Assembly: GCA_001770205.1 (NCBI GenBank) | Contig: MEQL01000049.1 | Coordinates: forward strand, 1-64,000 | DNA: 64,000 bases | Reading direction: 5' to 3' | Origin: Bdellovibrionales bacterium RIFOXYD12_FULL_39_22 | GTDB lineage: Bacteria > Bdellovibrionota > Bacteriovoracia > Bacteriovoracales > Bacteriovoracaceae | Part shown: piece by piece, positions 15,858 to 23,641 of the stretch | Position numbering within the stretch: the stretch's first letter is position 1 | Layout: each line of letters starts with the position of its first letter | Made by a program: the position numbers and the translations under genes | Notes under the pieces: model-generated | The model's database searches: none | What the model was told of the DNA's origin: nothing | Seen by the model: only the letters and a program-made list of their open reading frames with translations

Positions 15858-17612
15858 TTATACTTGTCGTCTAAAGCTTATTGAAAAAATAGTTCCCTTT
15901 GACAAAAACGATGTAACCTTAATTTCACCCTGCATTTGCTGAACAAAAGAGTGAACGATGGCCAATCCAAGGCCAGTTCCCTTGCCGGTCTCTTTGGTTG
16001 TATAAAAAGCATCGAATATTTTATCGAGATTATCCGGGGCAATACCAACACCATTATCTTCTATCGAAATAATTACTTTATTATCGACAATTTCAGAGCG
16101 AACAGTGATTTGGCCATGAGGTGATTTGGCCACGGCGTCTTTGGCATTAGCAAGAATATTGGTAAAAATCTGCTGCATTTTTTGCGCATTCCCCATGCAA
16201 CAAACAGCTTCTGGTGCTAAGTCTAATTTAAAATCAATTTGAGATTGCTTATATATCTCTCCCAGAAGAAGAAAAATATTTTTCAAAACATTGTTTAAAT
16301 CAATTTTAGAAATTGATTCAGTATCTCCTTGTGAATAATAGCGCAGGCCATTTACGATATCGTTAATTCGTTTAATAGAAATATCAATCGCTGGTAAAAA
16401 TTTACCGCTTATTAATTCGTACTGCTCAGTGGTTATTTCTATTCGCGAGAGAAGCATTTTTCCAATTACCTTAAAGTATCCGTTAATTATGGTCATGGGA
16501 TTATTAATTTCGTGTCCAATTCCCTGGGCCAACTCTCCGATGGATGCCAATTTACTATTTTGAAAAAGTTGCTTTTGCATCTCTTCTTTTTCACGTTGGT
16601 GGGCAATGGCATCAGACATGTCCGTAATTATTAACAGTGTCTGTTCTTCATCTGGCCGGCCATCGGCAGACAGCGGAGTAATGGTGGCCATTCCGGGAAT
16701 TTTCTCCCCTTGCTTGGTTTTTACCGCAAATTCCATGGAGGAACGCATGCGAATGTTCTCCAGCGAATATTCTGGAAAATCGATAAACTCTGTTACCGGC
16801 CGCAGGCCTATTTCACTACTGCTGTACCCTAAGCGCTTTTTAGTTGCCTGATTGGCAGCAATCACTTTCCCTGCATTGTCTATAATAATCAACATGCTGG
16901 GCATCGAATTTATGATCAATTCCATGTATCCTTTGGAAACAGTCGTTTTTTCCAAAGAAAATCCTAGCTGTTGTATTCGCAAAAAAAGTTCTGTCCATTC
17001 ATTATCACCGCCACTTTTAAAATCGACATCATAGCGGCCGGAACGCATTCTGGTGATGGCCTGAAGTAGTAGACTTATGGGAGAAAATGCTTTTTTTCTT
17101 ATGGCCAGAACAATCAAGATCACAACAAAGGGAACGGAAAAAATATTTATCATCGAATAAAAGAGAGCATTTCCTATTAGATCATACAGATGAGATTCAA
17201 AATCAAACCCAATTCTCAAATGTCCAAACAATTTCCCGTTGTGTTCTATTTCCGCAGTGTAATAAACAAGATTAGACTTAGCGGCATGTCCAACACGCTT
17301 ATTCGCACTCTCCTCGGAAATTAGTGGTTTCTTTTTATCATCATAAAACATTACATACTCTACCCGATTATTAAAAAGTAGATTTTTAGCAAAGTGGGCC
17401 AAAGACAGATGATCAAAATTTATGTAGTAGTGGGTAGAATAATTTTTGGCAAAGGCCACAATTTCCTCCCCCCTTTTGATTTCTGCCTTTTTCTTTGTTT
17501 GGTAAGAAAAATATAGCTGAATGCTATTAATGAAAGCATTTATGGCAAGCAACCCTAAAATTAATGGGAAAATAAACTGTCGTTCAACTTTTAATAATTT
17601 TAAGGCCGCCAT
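15858..17612 (-). CDS. membrane sensor histidine kinase with PAS domain
   Basis: Encodes 584 residues. Two membrane segments (residues ~12-34 and ~150-175) flank a periplasmic sensor region of ~115 residues. A HAMP-like linker (AIRKKAFSPISLLLQAITRMRSG) and a PAS domain (SMPSMLIIIDNAGKVIAANQ) follow. The H-box is GIGHEINNPM with His367 as phosphate acceptor, the N-box NILANAKDA, and the ATP-lid motifs IEDNGVGIAPDN and GTGLGLAIVHS are intact. No response regulator lies beside it, so the partner must be encoded elsewhere. Both domains needed for autophosphorylation are complete. The signal is unknown. The start at 17612 lacks a strong ribosome binding site. Confidence 0.92.
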   Translation of the reverse strand: MAALKLLKVERQFIFPLILGLLAINAFINSIQLYFSYQTKKKAEIKRGEEIVAFAKNYSTHYYINFDHLSLAHFAKNLLFNNRVEYVMFYDDKKKPLISEESANKRVGHAAKSNLVYYTAEIEHNGKLFGHLRIGFDFESHLYDLIGNALFYSMINIFSVPFVVILIVLAIRKKAFSPISLLLQAITRMRSGRYDVDFKSGGDNEWTELFLRIQQLGFSLEKTTVSKGYMELIINSMPSMLIIIDNAGKVIAANQATKKRLGYSSSEIGLRPVTEFIDFPEYSLENIRMRSSMEFAVKTKQGEKIPGMATITPLSADGRPDEEQTLLIITDMSDAIAHQREKEEMQKQLFQNSKLASIGELAQGIGHEINNPMTIINGYFKVIGKMLLSRIEITTEQYELISGKFLPAIDISIKRINDIVNGLRYYSQGDTESISKIDLNNVLKNIFLLLGEIYKQSQIDFKLDLAPEAVCCMGNAQKMQQIFTNILANAKDAVAKSPHGQITVRSEIVDNKVIISIEDNGVGIAPDNLDKIFDAFYTTKETGKGTGLGLAIVHSFVQQMQGEIKVTSFLSKGTIFSISFRRQV

Positions 17613-17729
17613 ATAGAAGTTATTCGGAATAAGAAGATGAAACTACAGCTTTACTGCAAAATAATTTTACAATGGCAAAATAACCTAACAAAATGGTTTT
17701 ATAACGTGCGCAATTATTGATTGTTTTGA

Positions 17730-19136
17730 TCAGGTCTGCGACATATCAACATTATTTTCTGGGGTTTTATCGAGAAAAGAGAGATCCAAATCATATTCAG
17801 AGGCATCCTTGTTAATTTGCGATGACAAGCGTTCCAAATCATTCTCTTTTTCTTCAACAAAGTCGACAAGATCACTCTGCTGGCCCTCTAATTGGTTGGC
17901 CAGTTCACGCTCCATTTTTTGCTCGGCAATCAGTTTAGAAAAAGCACTGTCTAAGGCCGTAGTAATTTCTTCACGAGAAACAGATTCAAATAAATTTGTC
18001 GCCACTTCCATCTGGCCTTCATTGGCGGCCATTACCGGAGAGGCTTTTTCAATTTTCTCTCCGGTTTCCAAATCAATCATGGCAAAATCTTCATCTTCCA
18101 TTTCATCAAGAAGCGGGGCATTTAATAACGCTGACTGCAGGTCTGAAACAATTTTAGGATCGGCCATGGAAACAAGTAGATTAGAGAGAATAGATTGTTT
18201 ATTCTCGGCCTGAATATCATCAAGCGTCAGATACTCTTCCAAAAGATCAAAGGCCGATTTAACTACCTGCCCCTTATCATCCATGCGTTTTTTATCTTCT
18301 TGCTTAAGTGATTTAGTAAAAGGCGTTTCGCTAGAGATAGATTTAATGCTATTGCTCAAACTATCTAATTCATCAATCTCATCATAAAAGAAAGTAGTGG
18401 CCGGCTTGTCAGAAATAACTTTTTGAATATCACTCATCTGTCCAATACCACTATCTATCATTGCTTCTAATTCATGTTCTGGTGGAAGATGAGAAATATC
18501 AGCGAGGTTGAAGACTTCTAAAAACTCTGGCGTAGTTCCATATACCACCGGCCTACCTAAATCATCAGACTTTCCAACGATCTTTATTAGGCGCTTTTCC
18601 ATTAAAGCACGTACGATGTGCGAACTATCTACGCCTCGGATGGCATCCACTTCATTACGGGCAATGGGCTGCTTATAAGCGACAATTGCCAACACCTCTA
18701 ATGCCGTAGGAGTTAAAACTAGAGAGTTAACTTTAAATAAATCTTGAACATATTTAGAATAGGTGGCCTTAGTTCTAAATTGATATCCATCCGCTACTTC
18801 CACCAAACGAATTCCATGAGGCGTTGTCTCATAGCCATTTTGCAAACGTAAAATGGCATCATGCAAAACACGTAGTGGTATAGCGTTATCAATCAATCCT
18901 TTAATTTTTGCTAACGATACTGGCCGATCGCTCATGAAAATTATTGTTTCAATAGCACCACATAGCGAGTCATCATTGAGGCCGGTGCGTTCACGCCACA
19001 GTTGGTCATCTTCTGCCGCTGGCAGCGCAGCAACGACTTCTTCAAGTGTTGGTTGTATTTCGCTTTCTAAATTATCCAAGTTTTCCAAATTTTCAACAAT
19101 GGCCAATTCTTCCAAGCTAGGTGTGTCAAATTCCAT
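17730..19136 (-). CDS. scpB: segregation and condensation protein B, with long C-terminal extension
   Basis: Encodes 468 residues. Residues ~50-230 are the usual pair of winged-helix domains (LCGAIETIIFMSDRP, LTPTALEVLAIVAYKQPIARNEVDAIRGV, GRPVVYGTTPEFLEVF), which bind ScpA and the Smc ATPase heads to form the chromosome-organising condensin complex. ScpB proteins are normally about 180-220 residues, so the remaining ~230 residues are an extra, acidic, probably disordered or helical tail with no recognised domain. A short N-terminal acidic extension of ~50 residues is also present. It follows scpA with an 11-base gap, in the same transcript. Confidence 0.92.
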   Translation of the reverse strand: MEFDTPSLEELAIVENLENLDNLESEIQPTLEEVVAALPAAEDDQLWRERTGLNDDSLCGAIETIIFMSDRPVSLAKIKGLIDNAIPLRVLHDAILRLQNGYETTPHGIRLVEVADGYQFRTKATYSKYVQDLFKVNSLVLTPTALEVLAIVAYKQPIARNEVDAIRGVDSSHIVRALMEKRLIKIVGKSDDLGRPVVYGTTPEFLEVFNLADISHLPPEHELEAMIDSGIGQMSDIQKVISDKPATTFFYDEIDELDSLSNSIKSISSETPFTKSLKQEDKKRMDDKGQVVKSAFDLLEEYLTLDDIQAENKQSILSNLLVSMADPKIVSDLQSALLNAPLLDEMEDEDFAMIDLETGEKIEKASPVMAANEGQMEVATNLFESVSREEITTALDSAFSKLIAEQKMERELANQLEGQQSDLVDFVEEKENDLERLSSQINKDASEYDLDLSFLDKTPENNVDMSQT

Positions 19137-19147
19137 TAACCCATCTC

Positions 19148-20050
19148 CTATTGTAATAACTCTGGGCGCTCTAATTCCTCGCCCTGTACGGTGGATGTTG
19201 CTGGTAACGCTTCGGCTTCTAAAATTTGATCTGTTTGATCTGTTTGATCCATTTTTTCTGCCACCTCTTCCTCGCCAAAGCCGTTGGCCAGGTCAACATC
19301 AAAATTTTCCAATGAATCAAGAACATTTATATAGATTGCCTTGTTATCTTCATTTTGGAACAAGGATAGTTTTTTCAAGCGCGCTAATTCCAGCACGGAG
19401 ATGAAGGAAATTATAATATTGGTAAGATCATCTTGCTGCGTAGAACTAGATCCAAGGATATTGTTAAACTCAACAGTATCACCTTTTTTCAGCATAGCTT
19501 TAAGCTGGATTAATTTTTCCTTGATGGAGATTCGATCACGTTTAACCACCGTATACTTGCGGCGATTTTTACGCAAAAAATCGCTCATAGACATAACTAA
19601 TTTTTCCAAATCTATTGGGGTAAGAATGGAATTTATTATGGATTTTCGATCAACTTTAGGTTTCACAAAAATTTCATGGCCTAAACGAGGTAGCTTCCAT
19701 AAATTTTCGGAAATTTTTTGGAATTTCTTCAGCTCTTCGAGACGACGAATAAGCTCGGCCCGCGAGGTAATGCCGGAATCACCCAAAGCATCTTCCAACA
19801 TCTTTAATTGCTCTTCTCCTAAGCTACTTTTTGATTTAAGCAAAATAAGTGTGGCGGCCAAATAGAGATAATCGCCGGCCACGTTGAAGTTTAATTCTCG
19901 CATTTGATTGATGTAATTTAAATACTGACGGGTAATAACCGTTAGATCCAAATTATTAATACTCATCTCTTCTTTTTGAATGAGCATCAACAATAAGCTG
20001 AGCGGGCCATCAAAATTATCAGTTTTTACATTTATGCTGGTGTCTAACAT
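19148..20050 (-). CDS. scpA: segregation and condensation protein A
   Basis: Encodes 300 residues of the kleisin family. The N-terminal Smc-binding motif FDGPLSLLLMLIQKEEMSI is clear, followed by YLNYINQMRELNFNVAGDYLYLAATLILLKSK, and the C-terminal winged helix (FISVLELARLKKLSLFQNED) that binds the other Smc head. The tail contains a DQTDQTDQ repeat from a small tandem DNA duplication near 19228. ScpA bridges Smc and ScpB in chromosome compaction and segregation. It is followed by scpB and preceded by the site-2 protease gene, a neighbourhood known from many bacteria. Confidence 0.93.
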   Translation of the reverse strand: MLDTSINVKTDNFDGPLSLLLMLIQKEEMSINNLDLTVITRQYLNYINQMRELNFNVAGDYLYLAATLILLKSKSSLGEEQLKMLEDALGDSGITSRAELIRRLEELKKFQKISENLWKLPRLGHEIFVKPKVDRKSIINSILTPIDLEKLVMSMSDFLRKNRRKYTVVKRDRISIKEKLIQLKAMLKKGDTVEFNNILGSSSTQQDDLTNIIISFISVLELARLKKLSLFQNEDNKAIYINVLDSLENFDVDLANGFGEEEVAEKMDQTDQTDQILEAEALPATSTVQGEELERPELLQ

Positions 20051-20075
20051 TGCACTTCCTGTCGTTTGTTTGGCG

Positions 20076-20741
20076 CTAGCTTAAAAAATTCATAAAAATT
20101 CCAACCATTCCATATGCCATCATAATTGCCGGCCGAAGTACATATCCCAAGGCCCCGGTATACATCAAAAAGATGAAAAAAATTAAACTGTAATTTGCTA
20201 AACTCTCATATTTGCGCATGGAGTTATAATCTAGGAAGGAGGAGACCATTTTTGAACCATCCAGTGGTGGCCAGGGAATTAGATTAAAAACTGCTAAAAC
20301 AATATTGACGATTACCGACTGATTTAAAATATCTTTGAAGGGAGTAAATAGGTAAAAATCCGGGGCAAAGTGAGTTAAAAGAATAGATAAAAGCAAAGCG
20401 GAAATGGCCGCCAAAATGATATTTGCCAAGGGGCCAGCGAAACTCACCCAAAAAATGGCCTGGCGAATTTTTTTAAAATTTCTGGCATCAACAGGAACTG
20501 GTTTTGCCCAGCCAAACATCGCCCCACCAAAAAGTGCCCCAATTAGAGGAAAAATAACCGTTCCAACAACATCCAAATGAACCGCCGGATTAAGCGATAA
20601 ACGCCCATAATATTTGGCGGTATTATCTCCAAATTTGGAGGCCATATAGGCATGGGCCGCTTCATGAACAACAATGGCCAGTAAAAAACCGGGAATTTGA
20701 ATGCTAAGCCTAAAAATTAGATCAGAAAGTGAAAAATCCAT
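20076..20741 (-). CDS. membrane site-2 protease family metalloprotease (M50)
   Basis: Encodes about 221 residues with five to six membrane segments. The zinc motif HEAAH (HExxH type) lies in the first helix (LAIVVHEAAHAYMASKFGD), and the second motif NLIPWPPLDGSKM supplies the third ligand near residue 150. This short form, lacking a PDZ domain, is the widely conserved M50 subfamily found beside scpA in many genomes. It presumably cleaves membrane-embedded substrates; the target is unknown. The start could also be at 20756; neither has an obvious ribosome binding site. A divergent 135-base gap separates it from the Nudix gene. Confidence 0.9.
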   Translation of the reverse strand: MDFSLSDLIFRLSIQIPGFLLAIVVHEAAHAYMASKFGDNTAKYYGRLSLNPAVHLDVVGTVIFPLIGALFGGAMFGWAKPVPVDARNFKKIRQAIFWVSFAGPLANIILAAISALLLSILLTHFAPDFYLFTPFKDILNQSVIVNIVLAVFNLIPWPPLDGSKMVSSFLDYNSMRKYESLANYSLIFFIFLMYTGALGYVLRPAIMMAYGMVGIFMNFLS

Positions 20742-20891
20742 ATTAATGTCATACATATCAAATCAACTTCTAGCTTGCAATTTATAATCTAATTTGACCT
20801 CGATCTTGGACAACTTTTTTACTCCTTTTGAGTAAACAGGATAAGTTTTTCTCCGGTATAAAAACTTCTATAGATCGGTTAAAATATCAAG

Positions 20892-21350
20892 GTGCAAGAA
20901 AATGTAAAAAAAAGAAAGTTGCGTAAGGTGCAAGTGGTAGTGATGGCCATCGAAGATCCCCATAAAAAAGAGATCTTTTTATTGTTGCTAAAAACAAACC
21001 CGGCCCGAGGAGGGTTTTGGCAAAATGTTACCGGCTCAGTAGAAGAAGATGAATCGATTCTTGCCGGGGCGGTGCGTGAATTAGCTGAGGAGACGGCCAT
21101 TTTCTGTAAAATTTCAGAAATCATTGATCTGGATTATAGTTTTTCTTTCCGCTCTCAATATGGGGAAGATGTTGAGGAATCTGTTTTTCTAGCAATTATT
21201 TCAAAGAGGCAGTCAATAGAAATTGATCCTAGTGAACATGAGGCCTTTGTTTGGAAAAATGCCGAGGAGGTCGTGCCGGCCAATTTTAAATTCACCTCCA
21301 ATTATTCCGCCTTTTTAAAGGCAATTAATTTCATGCGAGGAAGGATGTGA
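20892..21350 (+). CDS. Nudix hydrolase
   Basis: Encodes 152 residues with a complete Nudix box at residues 48-70 (GSVEEDESILAGAVRELAEETAI), whose Glu residues bind metal for hydrolysis of nucleoside diphosphate-linked compounds. GGFWQNVTGSVE and the wider layout resemble the dihydroneopterin triphosphate pyrophosphatase (NudB-like) group, but this is only a similarity. The start is a GTG at 20892. The stop overlaps the GTG start of the next gene (GTGA), so the housekeeping enzyme is co-translated with two envelope proteins. Confidence 0.85.
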   Translation: MQENVKKRKLRKVQVVVMAIEDPHKKEIFLLLLKTNPARGGFWQNVTGSVEEDESILAGAVRELAEETAIFCKISEIIDLDYSFSFRSQYGEDVEESVFLAIISKRQSIEIDPSEHEAFVWKNAEEVVPANFKFTSNYSAFLKAINFMRGRM

Positions 21351-22546
21351 AGTTTTTAATTATCTTCACCGCACTTCTTTGGTTTAGTGGGCCAACCTTA
21401 ACCTGGGTGTACGCATTAGAAAATAATTTAGAAGATATTACTGAAGAAGAGATTTTGCTGGAGGATATAGAAGCAATGCCTTCAATATATGAAGATGATG
21501 GCCGCCCAACAGATCCCAACGCCAATTACCGTTTTGGTGAAGATTTGAGTGAGCTTGAAAATGGTGATACAGACGATGAGCTTTTGGATAATCAATATCA
21601 GGAGGCACAAAATATTTTTGGCCAAATAGAACAGTTAGATTATGTAAGTGCTTATGGAAAGCAAAAAAAGGGTAAAACAGATTTTATTCTTCGCACGCAG
21701 GCCCAAAGAGTTACAACCACAGACCCCTTTTGGGCAATAATTCCCAAGGGGAAAATAATATATGCACTGGATGAAGAGGGAAATGCTAGCAAGCAATCTA
21801 AACATCTTATCACTGCACGGGATATTAACGCAAAAGTGCAAGTAAAATCTAGCGATGTGGCCGCCGCCTATATTTTTGACAAGCACAATGCCACGAAATA
21901 TTTGATCAATTTATCGGATATTATCCCTATTCAGAAAGATCTAGATCTACTTCCTCGTCCAACGAACTTAGTATCCTATGCTCCCCCTCAGCAAGACTCC
22001 TCAATCGATTATGATTTGAAATTATTTGCGGCAATTAATTTTGGGGTTGAGACAATTTCACCTTATTACATCGGCGAAATTTTCAACGATAGCAACGTTG
22101 ACTCGTGTTATGGGAATAAATTAGACTTGAAAACTTTTTTGCGCTGGAGTGTACCAGTTGAATTTGGAATAAACTTGAATTTTCAGCGCAGTTACATGAA
22201 TTTGCAACTTGAAAACTATCCAACCATCGTCTGGCAGAGTGTCTTCTTGGGGCCAGCGCTGCGCTTCCCTCTTTATCTGGGAGAGAAATTTATTTGGCGT
22301 GGAGAAATTAGTTATCAACATGCCCTCAGTTATGGCCTTACAGATTATCGTTATCAATACACCTTTAGCGGCAATGCTTTGCAGTTTGATCTGGAAATCT
22401 CCTATCACCGCTACATTCTCGGGGCCAGTTATCGTTTATCAACGCTCTCTTTACGACAAACACTTCCCAATGAAATACCTTCCGACCGCAACACGATCGG
22501 AGAGCTTGGCCTTTTTATCGGATACGGTTTAGATTTTAAAATATGA
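21347..22546 (+). CDS. exported protein with barrel-like C-terminal half
   Basis: Encodes 399 residues, GTG start, with AGGAAGG upstream. A signal peptide (MKFLIIFTALLWFSG...WVYA) is followed by a strongly acidic segment (NLEDITEEEILLEDIEAMP) and then, from about residue 220, alternating aromatic/hydrophobic strands (FAAINFGVETISPYY, SVPVEFGINLNFQRSYMN, FIWRGEISYQHALSYG) typical of an outer-membrane beta-barrel, ending LGLFIGYGLDFKI. No named family recognised. It overlaps the Nudix gene by four bases upstream and the next gene by four bases downstream. Confidence 0.7.
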   Translation: MKFLIIFTALLWFSGPTLTWVYALENNLEDITEEEILLEDIEAMPSIYEDDGRPTDPNANYRFGEDLSELENGDTDDELLDNQYQEAQNIFGQIEQLDYVSAYGKQKKGKTDFILRTQAQRVTTTDPFWAIIPKGKIIYALDEEGNASKQSKHLITARDINAKVQVKSSDVAAAYIFDKHNATKYLINLSDIIPIQKDLDLLPRPTNLVSYAPPQQDSSIDYDLKLFAAINFGVETISPYYIGEIFNDSNVDSCYGNKLDLKTFLRWSVPVEFGINLNFQRSYMNLQLENYPTIVWQSVFLGPALRFPLYLGEKFIWRGEISYQHALSYGLTDYRYQYTFSGNALQFDLEISYHRYILGASYRLSTLSLRQTLPNEIPSDRNTIGELGLFIGYGLDFKI

Positions 22547-23604
22547 AATTATCTATATTGACATTTTTGGCATTATTTACACTTCTGTTTTTTTTATCCT
22601 TGGCCGCCTGGGGGCAAGATGGATTGCGTGCCCAGGTCATTGTGTTGCAAACGCCAATGTTCAAGGGGCCAGATATAAACTCTAAAATTCTACACTATCT
22701 GCGCAAGGGAGAGATCATTAAGCTTCACGACAAGCACAAAGGCGTGGGCCCTGCGGATGTTGATTATGGAATAATAAATCCTGATGATCATCCACTTTTT
22801 TATTCATTTATCTCTTCGACAGGCAATGATGTCTATGTCTTGCGTGAGCATGTAAAGGTTATTTTCAATGATTTTCGTGAAATGGATTATCCCATTACTC
22901 CTTACCAAGGCCATGATCCAACAGATTATCGCATGCTGGAACCACTTCCTCCAGGATATCCGATAGCGGATCCACGGGCCAATCGAATTTTATATCTATT
23001 GGGGGCCGGCCCGGGTGATAAAAACCGCTATCCCTACAAAGGATATTTGACCCACGAAGATTACCTAACTACCTGGCGAGGACAGATTGCTTACACCCAA
23101 ACAGTCGATCTTATTGATTCCAGTCGAATGATGTTTGGCGGAATAGTTAGCTGCAATTACAAAAGAGGTGATTTTTCTTTTGCTCAAAACCAGAAGGCCT
23201 ATGAACGAAGCTTAGGATTGGGAATCGGGCCGTATGTTTCTTATGATGGATTTCGCAACGAAAACTATGCCATCATTTTTGCTGGCAGCATTGGTGTTAA
23301 TGGTGAACTAAATTCTATTTCCTTATTGGAAGACGCCAAAAATGTTCCCGTGATCCGACAATTTTGGGGGTATTATTTTAACTCCCAAGTTAGTGCTGCG
23401 TTTGTAAAAAAACTAAACTCCATAGCATCGGGGTTTGACTTTGTTGTTAAGGGAGAATTGGGATTAGAAAGTGCACACACTTTGTTGCCTCTCGACAAAC
23501 TGACTACTAGTGATGAAATATGGAATAATGGCACAGACGGAATTAACTCTCCGTTTGCTGGTAATCTATCCCTGTATGTTGGATTTCAATATACCAGATA
23601 CTAG
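22543..23604 (+). CDS. exported protein with SH3-like N-terminal domain
   Basis: Encodes 353 residues. After a signal peptide (MKLSILTFLALFTLLFFLSLAAWG) residues ~28-105 resemble a bacterial SH3 domain (LRAQVIVLQTPMFKGPDINSKILHYLRKGEIIKL), a fold often binding peptidoglycan or peptides. The rest is rich in strand-forming aromatic residues and ends LSLYVGFQYTRY, like the closing strand of an outer-membrane barrel. It overlaps the preceding gene (ATGA) and likely works with it in the envelope; the two proteins share general layout. Function unknown. Confidence 0.7.
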   Translation: MKLSILTFLALFTLLFFLSLAAWGQDGLRAQVIVLQTPMFKGPDINSKILHYLRKGEIIKLHDKHKGVGPADVDYGIINPDDHPLFYSFISSTGNDVYVLREHVKVIFNDFREMDYPITPYQGHDPTDYRMLEPLPPGYPIADPRANRILYLLGAGPGDKNRYPYKGYLTHEDYLTTWRGQIAYTQTVDLIDSSRMMFGGIVSCNYKRGDFSFAQNQKAYERSLGLGIGPYVSYDGFRNENYAIIFAGSIGVNGELNSISLLEDAKNVPVIRQFWGYYFNSQVSAAFVKKLNSIASGFDFVVKGELGLESAHTLLPLDKLTTSDEIWNNGTDGINSPFAGNLSLYVGFQYTRY

Positions 23605-23608
23605 ATAC

Positions 23609-23641
23609 TGCTTTTTCAGTACTTTTTCAGTACTTTTTCAA
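23609..23641. repeat. 11-bp tandem repeat between convergent genes
   Basis: Three consecutive copies of TACTTTTTCAG or close variants (the first one is one base shorter) lie between the TAG of the plus-strand gene ending 23604 and the stop of the minus-strand lipoprotein gene at 23638, slightly overlapping the latter. No hairpin is evident. Confidence 0.7.

Noticed and set aside
18853-19404. 183-codon open frame on the plus strand.
   Set aside because: Antisense to the conserved scpB/scpA genes; no motif.
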